From NCBI GenBank assembly GCA_040403095.1, contig JBBALI010000019.1, positions 6,713-70,712 of the forward strand: 64,000 bases of DNA, written 5' to 3'. Within the stretch, counting starts at the first letter, position 1; every line of letters starts with the position of its first letter. Positions 16,149 to 24,100 of this stretch are shown in pieces. Below the pieces are notes generated by a model, which saw only the letters and a list, made by a program, of their open reading frames with translations, was not told where the DNA came from and ran no database searches. The translations under genes and the position numbers were made by a program. Source of the stretch: JAQVCM01 sp040403095 (lineage in GTDB: Bacteria; Bacteroidota; Bacteroidia; Flavobacteriales_D; Crocinitomicaceae).

Positions 16149-16433
16149 ATGAACATCGAAAACATCATCAAAGAAAAAAAAGGAACAATCGTCGATGTAC
16201 GTTCAATTGAAGAATACAGAGGCGGTCACGTTGCTGGTTCAATCAACATTCCTTTACAAGAAGTAGGCGCACGATTAGAAGAATTCCAAGCGATGGAAAG
16301 TCCACTTATACTTTGCTGTGCATCTGGAAACAGAAGCGGAATGGCAACTCAAATGTTATCACAACAAGGAATCGAATGCTACAATGGCGGTTCTTGGTTG
16401 GAAGTAAATTATTTTCAATCTCAAACAATTTAA
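16149..16433 (+). CDS. Single-domain rhodanese, copy A
   Basis: A 94-residue cytoplasmic sulfurtransferase-type domain. I-V-D-V-R-S-I-E-E-Y-R-G-G-H-V (CH2A/B region) precedes the active-site loop L-C-C-A-S-G-N-R-S-G, with the catalytic Cys in C-A-S-G-N-R. The C-terminus (N-G-G-S-W) completes the domain. The ATG at 16149 is used because the earlier in-frame part overlaps the previous gene and does not match the family. It would transfer sulfane sulfur between thiols. It sits third in the operon, followed 13 bases later by a second rhodanese. Confidence 0.9.
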   Translation: MNIENIIKEKKGTIVDVRSIEEYRGGHVAGSINIPLQEVGARLEEFQAMESPLILCCASGNRSGMATQMLSQQGIECYNGGSWLEVNYFQSQTI

Positions 16434-16446
16434 TATCTTCTAAGTT

Positions 16447-16764
16447 ATGTTAACAGCAATCAAAAATTTATTAGGATTTGGTCCGAAAGTAGATTTCAAA
16501 GCCTTGATGAAACAAGGTGCAATCATCGTGGATGTGAGATCTAAAGCTGAATATGCAGGTGGACATATCCGAAATTCAATCAACATTCCAGTTGATGCTT
16601 TGAGTAGTAATTTAGCGAAATTAGCAAACAAAAACCTTCCAATCATCACTTGTTGTGCCTCTGGAATGAGAAGCGCAAGTGCGAAAGGAATTTTAAAATC
16701 AAAAGGTTACGCTGTTGTTCACAATGGTGGAAGCTGGATGAGTTTACAAAACAAAATCTCATAA
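16447..16764 (+). CDS. Single-domain rhodanese, copy B
   Basis: A 105-residue rhodanese related to the preceding gene. Motifs: I-I-V-D-V-R-S-K-A-E-Y-A-G-G-H-I and the active loop C-C-A-S-G-M-R-S-A, then a closing N-G-G-S-W-M. The N-terminal M-L-T-A-I-K-N-L-L-G-F-G adds a short amphipathic helix that copy A lacks. Met replaces Asn in the active loop, which may alter acceptor choice. It is co-directional with its neighbours; the 92-base gap after it is the largest in the cluster, so the next gene could also have its own promoter. Confidence 0.9.
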   Translation: MLTAIKNLLGFGPKVDFKALMKQGAIIVDVRSKAEYAGGHIRNSINIPVDALSSNLAKLANKNLPIITCCASGMRSASAKGILKSKGYAVVHNGGSWMSLQNKIS

Positions 16765-16856
16765 TTTTACTAAATTTGACAAAGAATCGCTTTTACAAGA
16801 GGCCAAAAATTAATGTATTCCAACGAGTGAAAATTCTAAAAATCAATTTATATTGC

Positions 16857-17576
16857 ATGAAAAATCTTTTCCCTTTCTTATTTGTTACTGCATTGCTTTT
16901 CGCCGGTTGCTCTAACGGACAATCGCAAAATACCAAAACAGTTTTGGCTGCTACTGAGTTTGCCGCTAAAATCAAAGAACTTCCAAACGCGCCAATCATT
17001 GATGTACGTTCTCCCGAAGAATTTGCCAATGGACACGTTCAAAACGCCAGAAATATCAATTGGAATGGAAGCGATTTTGATGCGCAAATTTCAAAATTTG
17101 ACAAGTCACAACCAATTTTGGTTTACTGTTTGAGTGGCGGAAGAAGCGGTTCGGCAGCAAGTCAAATGCGTTCTCAAGGTTTCAAAGAAGTCTATGAAAT
17201 GGAAGGTGGAATGATGCAATGGCGCAGTGCTAAATTGCCAGAAACGACAGACAATAAAATTGTTTCTGCAGGCATGAGCAAAGCAGATTTCGAAAAATTG
17301 TTGCAAACCGACAAAGTTGTATTGATCGACTTTTACGCGGAATGGTGCGCACCTTGCAAAAAGATGAAACCATCCTTGGATGAAATCTCCAAAGAAATGA
17401 CAGATCAAGTGGTAATTGTTCGCATCGATGCAGACGCCAATCCAGCGTTGTGTGCGGAAATGAAAATCGAAGCTTTGCCTGTGATTCAATTGTACAAAAA
17501 CCAAAAATTAGCTTGGAATAACCTTGGTTTTACTGAAAAAGCAAAGATGGTTATTGAGATTGAAAAGTTGAAATAA
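16857..17576 (+). CDS. Rhodanese-thioredoxin fusion lipoprotein
   Basis: A 239-residue protein anchored as a lipoprotein on the periplasmic side: MKNLFPFLFVTALLFAGCSN has a clear lipobox (L-F-A-G-C). Residues about 35-130 are a rhodanese (I-I-D-V-R-S-P-E-E-F, active loop V-Y-C-L-S-G-G-R-S-G). Residues about 140-239 are a thioredoxin with F-Y-A-E-W-C-A-P-C-K-K and the cis-proline loop E-A-L-P-V-I. The fusion suggests that persulfide formed on the rhodanese is passed to, or reduced by, the thioredoxin. The ATG at 16857 is chosen because it gives the lipoprotein signal; a much longer reading overlaps the preceding gene in another frame and is not credible. Confidence 0.92.
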   Translation: MKNLFPFLFVTALLFAGCSNGQSQNTKTVLAATEFAAKIKELPNAPIIDVRSPEEFANGHVQNARNINWNGSDFDAQISKFDKSQPILVYCLSGGRSGSAASQMRSQGFKEVYEMEGGMMQWRSAKLPETTDNKIVSAGMSKADFEKLLQTDKVVLIDFYAEWCAPCKKMKPSLDEISKEMTDQVVIVRIDADANPALCAEMKIEALPVIQLYKNQKLAWNNLGFTEKAKMVIEIEKLK

Positions 17577-17609
17577 ATTGAGTATTTTTGGGTCACTAAC
17601 TCTATTCAA

Positions 17610-18470
17610 ATGAAATTCACCGCTTTTGCTTTTTTCATCTTTTCTCTTAGTTTTGTTCAAGCGCAAATTGAACCGAAATTACATATTTCTTATGGTGTTG
17701 GCGCAGAATTGAGAGATCAATTTGTGTTTGGAAATGAGTTGAAAATCAATTACAACTTCAATCAAAAATGGAGTTTTGAAGTCAAAACATTTCTTCCAAT
17801 TAGAAATAAGTTATTTGGGGAAAGCTATCGTTTTGATGGAAACAAAAAATTTCTCTTATACAACCAAACAAATATAATCGTTAGCCGACATTTTTATACT
17901 GGTTCTTTGAAAACCAAATCCAAAGGTGAGTATCAAATTGAAAAATCTAGAAACCTAGGGATAAGAGGCGGATATTTTTATTACCAGAACTCATTCAATA
18001 GTGGCTTTTCTCGTGATTATTTTATCATCGACAGTCTTTCCAATGGAGATCTTTACGGAATCAGCGGAATCAAAGTCCATAACCTCGTTATAGGTTTAGA
18101 ATCCAATCGTTTCATACGCGTCAAGGATAAAAAAACGAGAATCAATCGGACGCAATTATATGCCGATTTGTTTTTGGGATTGAACAATAATGTTACTGGA
18201 TTTATTCAAGTTCAAAACAACTATTCTCCTCTTTCGATTTCAGAAAAATATCAACTAAAAAGAAATGGGTTTGGGGGAAGAATTGGATTTCAATTTTCTC
18301 AAACTTTTAACCGCAAAATTGGCTATTATTTTGCAGGTGAAGCTGCATTTATTCCACAAATTAAATATGAAGAAAACAGAGATTTTTTCATTCCTAGGGG
18401 AGGTAAAATGATAAATGAACTACAACTGTCACTCAAATTGGGCATCACCTTTTTGAACACTAGGAAATAA
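17610..18470 (+). CDS. Outer-membrane beta-barrel protein, unknown
   Basis: A 286-residue exported protein with signal peptide MKFTAFAFFIFSLSFVQA (cleavage before QI). The mature part shows alternating hydrophobic strands (e.g. G-F-G-G-R-I-G-F-Q-F-S), many Tyr/Phe/Asn residues and a last strand L-S-L-K-L-G-I-T-F-L. No family is recognised. A TATTTTTG element at 17583-17590 gives it its own promoter with a leader of about 15 bases, so it is probably not part of the rhodanese operon although it follows closely on the same strand. Confidence 0.65.
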   Translation: MKFTAFAFFIFSLSFVQAQIEPKLHISYGVGAELRDQFVFGNELKINYNFNQKWSFEVKTFLPIRNKLFGESYRFDGNKKFLLYNQTNIIVSRHFYTGSLKTKSKGEYQIEKSRNLGIRGGYFYYQNSFNSGFSRDYFIIDSLSNGDLYGISGIKVHNLVIGLESNRFIRVKDKKTRINRTQLYADLFLGLNNNVTGFIQVQNNYSPLSISEKYQLKRNGFGGRIGFQFSQTFNRKIGYYFAGEAAFIPQIKYEENRDFFIPRGGKMINELQLSLKLGITFLNTRK

Positions 18471-18473
18471 AAA

Positions 18474-18502
18474 AGGGTTTCATCAAATCTGACAAAACCC
18501 TT
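18474..18502 (-). terminator. Terminator of the YdcH-like gene
   Basis: AAGGGTT (18474-18480) pairs with AACCCTT (18496-18502). On the reverse strand the hairpin runs into TTTTTATTT, giving a T-run in the direction of the gene at 18595-18825. The loop is long (15 bases) and the stem only 7 bp, so strength is moderate. Confidence 0.5.
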
Positions 18503-18594
18503 GGTACACTAGTTCTACTAATGATGATAAGAAAACCTTGACATTGAATTTGATAACTATTAAAAATCCAACTTACAAGATCAACGTTTTTGAC

Positions 18595-18825
18595 TTATTG
18601 CGTCAATATTTTGTAAAGTTCATCTTTCAAATGAACTCTTTTCAAACGAAAATCATTCAAAACCTCATCTGAGGCAACTTCCGCACCTGTTTCAATTCTG
18701 CGTGTTGCGTGGTTCAACTCGTCATATTGTTCAAACAATTTTCTGAAATGATTGTCAGAAATTTTCAAGTCGTGAATTTTTTGTTCCAATTCAGGAAACT
18801 CGTGGCGAAGATCGTGTTTTTCCAT
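18595..18825 (-). CDS. YdcH family protein (DUF465)
   Basis: A 76-residue, highly charged helical protein. Signatures of the YdcH/DUF465 family are H-E-F-P-E-L near the start, F-R-K-L-F-E-Q-Y-D-E-L-N-H-A-T-R-R-I-E in the middle and L-K-R-V-H-L-K-D-E-L-Y-K-I-L at the end. The function of the family is not established. The sequence predicts a two-helix coiled coil in the cytoplasm. TAGTTTTG on the reverse strand (18849-18856) is a consensus -7 element, giving a leader of about 20 bases. It is divergent from the DUF3108 gene. Confidence 0.88.
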   Translation of the reverse strand: MEKHDLRHEFPELEQKIHDLKISDNHFRKLFEQYDELNHATRRIETGAEVASDEVLNDFRLKRVHLKDELYKILTQ

Positions 18826-18875
18826 TTTTATATCGTGTTGATTTAATACAAAACTACGTCAACTTTCATTCGCCA

Positions 18876-18947
18876 AACATGACTAAAATCAGCCGAAAAC
18901 ATGACTTTTAAACGGAAATCTCAACATTTTCAAATACTAGTCATGTT
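18876..18947. repeat. Three AACATGACT copies in a divergent promoter region
   Basis: AACATGACT occurs at 18876-18884 and 18898-18906 as direct copies and inverted at 18939-18947 (AGTCATGTT). All lie in the 241-base region between the divergent YdcH-like and DUF3108 genes. Spacing of 22 bases between direct copies is about two helical turns, as in operators, but no regulator is linked. Confidence 0.4.
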
Positions 18948-19072
18948 AAAATAGAAATGACTTGCAACAATTTGACAACAATGAAGTTATTATAAATAAT
19001 TATCTATCCATTTAGCAAACTACTTTCTGGCATGTACTTTGTTTTACAGTTTTCAATCTAAAATCTATGATT

Positions 19073-19861
19073 ATGAAAAGATGGTTTTTTGCATTGAGTT
19101 TGGTTGCTTTTATTTTCGGAATGACGAGCAGCACCTCTGTTGTAACTTATCCGACAGTTACAAACAAAGCATTTCAAGCAGGAGAAAAATTGAGGTATCG
19201 AATCACCTACGGTTTTGTCGATGCTGGGGAAGCGGTTTTGGAAGTTAAAAAAACGACCAAAAAATCTGGAGAAAGAGAATTATTGCACATGAAAGGAACG
19301 GGTAGAACTTTGGGAGGTTTCAATACTTTCTTCAAAGTCAACGATGTATATGAAAGTTACGTTGATAAAAAGGGCGTTTTTCCATGGCAATTTGTGCGTA
19401 GAGTAGATGAAGGCGGACACAAAGTGACGCAAGATTATACGTTCAAACACGACAAACTCAAAGTCAACAACGGAAATGGAAAAGAATTTACAGTTCCTTT
19501 GGCGATTCAAGACATGGTTTCTTCGTTTTATTACGCCAGAACCTTAGATTTCAAAAAAATGAAGGTCGGCGATGTGGTTGAATTCAAATGTTTCATGGAC
19601 GATGAAATCTGGCCTCTTAAAATCAAATTTGTGGGCGATGAAGTCATTCACATTCGAAAAGGAAAGTTCAATTGCAAGAAATTCGTTCCTGTAGTACAAA
19701 AAGGAAGGTATTTTGAAAGCGAAAACGATGTCAATTTTTGGGTCACCAACGACGAAAATCGCATTCCAATTTTTATTCGTGCTAAAATTCCAGTAGGAAC
19801 TGTAAAACTTCATTTGGTGGAATGGGAAGGCTTAAAACATGAATTAAACAAAGTTAAATAA
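19073..19861 (+). CDS. DUF3108 exported protein
   Basis: A 262-residue protein with signal peptide starting MKRWFFALSLVAFIFGMTSS. The body matches the DUF3108 pattern: F-Q-A-G-E-K-L-R-Y-R-I-T-Y-G-F-V-D-A-G-E-A near residue 40 and beta-rich sequence to the end (I-P-I-F-I-R-A-K-I-P-V-G-T-V-K-L-H-L). The family is periplasmic with a lipid-binding-like fold; its role is not established. An ATG two codons earlier (19067) is equally possible. A strong hairpin terminator follows at 19886-19914. Confidence 0.85.
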   Translation: MKRWFFALSLVAFIFGMTSSTSVVTYPTVTNKAFQAGEKLRYRITYGFVDAGEAVLEVKKTTKKSGERELLHMKGTGRTLGGFNTFFKVNDVYESYVDKKGVFPWQFVRRVDEGGHKVTQDYTFKHDKLKVNNGNGKEFTVPLAIQDMVSSFYYARTLDFKKMKVGDVVEFKCFMDDEIWPLKIKFVGDEVIHIRKGKFNCKKFVPVVQKGRYFESENDVNFWVTNDENRIPIFIRAKIPVGTVKLHLVEWEGLKHELNKVK

Positions 19862-19885
19862 GTTTAATTTTTAACAATATTAAGG

Positions 19886-19914
19886 AATGACGTTTAAATA
19901 GACGTCATTTTTTG
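19886..19914 (+). terminator. Rho-independent terminator
   Basis: AATGACGT (19886-19893) pairs with ACGTCATT (19902-19909), 8-base loop, followed by a T-run. It ends the DUF3108 gene transcript. Confidence 0.8.
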
Positions 19915-20024
19915 TTTTAAATATTTGATAATCAGAAGCTTTTAGTCAGTGTTAAATTCTGAACTAAAATTATTTATTTCCATGTCGTTGTAAAGTTTAT
20001 ATTTGTTATTGTCAAACATTAACA

Positions 20025-20990
20025 ATGGAAATAACACCAGAACTAAAAGAACGACTTGAAAAGTTGCAGGAAAAATACGCCTTAATTGGGCAAGATTTGA
20101 ATGCATATTTGGATGGTTTGTTGTATGCAGATTCAGTTAAATACTGGGAATACATACAATTAGACAGTTTGCTTGGATTACAAAATCCACGAACCAATTT
20201 CCCTGATGAGAAAATTTTTATCATGTATCACCAAATTACTGAATTGTATTTCAATTTGGCATTGCATGAATTTGAACAAATCGGAAATCATAAAACATTG
20301 ACAGGAAAATTTTTCTTGGAAAGACTGACTAGAATCAATCGCTATTTTGAAGCCTTAACTACCAGTTTTCAAATCATGATTGATGGCATGGAAAAGGAAC
20401 AATTTCTGAAATTCAGAATGTCCTTGCTTCCTGCAAGTGGTTTTCAATCTGCCCAATACAGAAAAATTGAAATGTATTCAACTGAATTCATCAATTTGGT
20501 TCACAAAGACAAACGTGCGATGTTTACCAATTCTGACGACATTGAAGCCATGTTTGAGTACATTTATTGGAAAGAAGGCGCAACAGAGGTCGCAACGGGA
20601 ACCAAAACCTTGACATTAATTGAATTTGAAGCCAAATACAAAGATGAATTCATCGCATTAGGAAAGGCAAACAAAACAACAAATCTTTGGCAAGCGTATT
20701 TGAGATTGACAGACGAGGAACAAAAAAATCCTGCCATCATTCAAGCGTTAAAACAAAATGACACCAATGTGAACATCAATTGGCCACTGGCTCATTATAA
20801 ATCTGCGGTAAGATATTTACAAATGAAATCGTCAGATATACCTGCAACTGGTGGTACAAATTGGCAACAATATTTGCCTCCAAGATTTCAAAAAAGAATC
20901 TTTTACCCAGCCATTTGGTCTGAGGATGAGATCAGCCAGTGGGGAAAATCTTGGGTAGACAGTGTCTTGGCAGATCCAAAAATGCAATAA
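20025..20990 (+). CDS. kynA: Tryptophan 2,3-dioxygenase
   Basis: A 321-residue haem enzyme that oxidises L-tryptophan to N-formylkynurenine, the first step of the kynurenine route. Family motifs are present: Y-W-E-Y-I-Q-L-D-S-L-L-G-L-Q-N-P (about residue 45), D-E-K-I-F-I-M-Y-H-Q-I-T-E-L-Y-F (about 60) with the distal His, L-P-A-S-G-F-Q-S-A-Q-Y-R-K-I-E (about 145), and W-P-L-A-H-Y-K-S-A-V-R-Y-L (about 255) then A-T-G-G-T-N-W, where the proximal haem His is expected. Bacteroidota members diverge from animal TDO in this way. TATATTTG at 19998-20005 is a consensus -7 element. 3-hydroxyanthranilate dioxygenase of the same pathway lies 14 kb away; kynureninase and kynurenine monooxygenase are not in the window. 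Confidence 0.9.
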   Translation: MEITPELKERLEKLQEKYALIGQDLNAYLDGLLYADSVKYWEYIQLDSLLGLQNPRTNFPDEKIFIMYHQITELYFNLALHEFEQIGNHKTLTGKFFLERLTRINRYFEALTTSFQIMIDGMEKEQFLKFRMSLLPASGFQSAQYRKIEMYSTEFINLVHKDKRAMFTNSDDIEAMFEYIYWKEGATEVATGTKTLTLIEFEAKYKDEFIALGKANKTTNLWQAYLRLTDEEQKNPAIIQALKQNDTNVNINWPLAHYKSAVRYLQMKSSDIPATGGTNWQQYLPPRFQKRIFYPAIWSEDEISQWGKSWVDSVLADPKMQ

Positions 20991-21061
20991 ATTTAACACA
21001 TTAAAATTCAAATATTTATATACTACTGATAAAAATCATATTTGAAAAAAAATTCATGTTT

Positions 21062-21095
21062 AGCCACTGAAATCCCTTGATTTTAGTGGCTTTTT
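21062..21095 (+). terminator. Rho-independent terminator of the tryptophan dioxygenase gene
   Basis: AGCCACTGAAATC (21062-21074), loop CCTT, GATTTTAGTGGCT (21079-21091) form a 13-bp stem with one G-T pair, followed by TTTT. Confidence 0.85.
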
Positions 21096-21197
21096 CGTCT
21101 TGTAGACTGTTGAAAAAACAACATTCTGCTACCTAATCTAAAACATTAACAACAAATAAAGTGCATTTTCAAAGTGAGTTTATTAATTTTGAGGGAA

Positions 21198-24100
21198 ATG
21201 AAGAAACTGCTTTTCATATTATTCATCGCTGTTTTTGGTCAAATTGTTGGCCAAAATAATTACCGTTTCAGAAATTACACAATCAATGATGGTTTGTCTC
21301 AAAGTGCCATTACAACTGTTATTCAAGATGAAATTGGTACACTTTGGATCGGTACACAAGATGGCTTGAACCGATTTGACGGACAAAGTTTTGAAAATTT
21401 CACGTCTGATAAAATAGAAGGACTTGAAAATGATTACATCCATTCTTCAATCAAAGCAAACGATGGGAAACTTTGGTTTGGAACTGCCAATGGTTTAACA
21501 TACTACAATCCTTTACTTGAAGTTTTTAAGACCTTTCAACTCAAAGGAAATATCGCGCTTCAAATTGAAAGTTTGGTTGAAGACAATCAAGGAAATATTT
21601 GGTGCGGAAGTGCTGCTAGCGGGTTGTATTTTCTGAAAAAAAACAGCAACCAAATCCAAAGTTTAAAAACCAATTTACCTTCAAACAAAATCAAATTTGT
21701 TGCACTTAAAAACAACAATGAACTTTTTGTAAGTACAGAAGATAAAGGACTTTTTGCGCTTGACATCAATTCAAAAAATGCGACTCCAATCAAAATTTCG
21801 GGTAAAAAAGGCAGTTTTGTTCGCGTCAATACAATGCGGGAACTTGAAAATGGTTCGTGGATCATTGGTTCAAATCAAGGGCTTTATTTCTTGGATTACA
21901 GATCAAAAACTGCGTTAGAATACCTCCCAACATTAGATAAAAACTACGGCTTAGTGGATGTTTCAGACATTGAAATTGAATCCGACGATCGTTTCTTTAT
22001 CGCTTCACAATCTCAAGGACTTTTTTCAGTTGAAATTCAGACCGGTAATCCAATCATCACACAATCAACCAATGATATTTTTCAAAAAAACAGTTTGATT
22101 GACAATGATTTAAATGTAATTTTTAAAGATAAAAAAGGAACATTTTGGCTTGGTACAAACCGTGGTTTAGGCAGTTTTGACCCAATCAATGCTGGATTTT
22201 TAAGTGTCGGCGCCAGTGGTGATTTAAGCAAAGGAATTCCTTCTCCAAGCGTTTGGTGTTTTGGAGAAGATAAAAGCGCGAAATATCTATTTGTAGGAAC
22301 TGACAACGCGATTTCAAAATTCGATAAATCGACTGGAAAATTTCAACAATATTTTAAAAGCACGCAAAAAGTAGCGCAAGGAAGCAATGGTGAGACTTCC
22401 ATTCTGAGCATCCATGTTTTATCAGAAAATAACCTGTTAATTGGCGCTACCGATGGACTTTTTGCGCTCAAAATCAATGGCAACAGTTGCAGCTATGAGA
22501 AAATCAAATTCGATAAAATCAAAAATCCATCGAACTTTGAAAGGGTTTACAACATTGTTTTTTGGAAAGACAATCTCTATTTTTTAGCCACCAAAGGCGG
22601 AGTGCTGCTTTATGACAGAAGTAAAAACAAATTTACAGTTTTTGAACACAATCCTAAAAAGAAAAACGAAACAATCACACCAGGCGTTTGCAGGTTGATT
22701 TACAAAGACTTAAACGGAAATGTTTGGTTCACAACAAGCGTTGGAGGACTGAATGAATTAAAGATTGATGGAGAAAAACTATCCATCGTTCCTTCAAAAT
22801 TCAATCGCATCATTTCAAGTCTTTCAAAAGATTATATTACTCACATCAACCAATGTTCCAAAAATGTATTTTGGCTCGGAACGATGGGTTCTGGAATTAT
22901 TCGTCTAGACATCAAAAATCAAAAAGGAAAGATTTTTAGCAAAAAAAATGGATTGCCAAACAATGTGATTTATGGAATATTAAATGACAGCAAAGGGAAT
23001 TTGTGGCTGAGTACAAATAAAGGCATTTCGAAATTCAACATTTTCAATTATCAAGCGACCAATTTCACTGAAGTTGATGGGCTTTTGAGCAATGAATTTA
23101 ACCAAGGTGCATTTTTGAATTCCAAATCAGGAATTTTGTTTTTCGGAGGAATCTCAGGATTTAACTATTTCAATCCTAACACTCTAAATAATGTATCACG
23201 AAAAATCGAAGTAGGTTTCACGAAAATAAAATTGGATGCAAATTGGCTCAAACCAAATGATGAAACAAAAATTCTAAAAACAACGATTTCAAATACTTCG
23301 CACATTGATTTATCATACAGACAACGAAGTTTTACTCTCAAAATTATGGCGGTAGATTTGAGTAATCCTGATTTGGTTTCTTATAAATACAAACTTGAAG
23401 GTTCAGAAGAAGGTGAGATTTTAATGGGAAATTTCAATCAAATTCACTTCAACTCTTTACAGCCAGGTGAGTATATTTTGCGTGTATATGCCCGTTTAGG
23501 AAATGGAGAATGGAGCGATGAACCGGCAACATTGGAAATTGTGATTGCTACTCCTTTTTGGCAAACAGCTTGGTTTTGGATCATCATTGTTTTGATAATC
23601 GGTATTGCCGTTTTTGTTTTTATTCGTAAAAAAATTGACAATGAACGCCGTGAACAAGTGCGTTTGGAAATGAAAATCGCGGAAAGAACAAAAGAAATCA
23701 GACAACAAAATGTCAAAATTGAAAAGCAAAAAAGAACAATTGAAGAAAAGAAAGACAAGCTAGAAGAGCAGAAAAAACTCTTGGAAATCGAAAAAGATAA
23801 AACAGAAAAATTGTTGAAAAACATCATTCCAGAATCAACCTATGAAGAGTTAAAAACCAAAGGAAAAGCGCAAGCCAGGGCCTTTAAATCTGTTTCTGTA
23901 ATGTTTACTGATTTTGTAGGTTTCACAAAAATTGCTGAAAAAATCAAACCCTCGGAACTAGTTAATCAGTTAGATATTTATTTCAGAAAATTTGATGAAA
24001 TCATTGTCAAAAATAATTTAGAAAAAATTAAAACCATTGGTGACGCCTACATGTGTGCAGGTGGAGTTCCAGTTCGAAATATTACCAATCCGATTGATGC

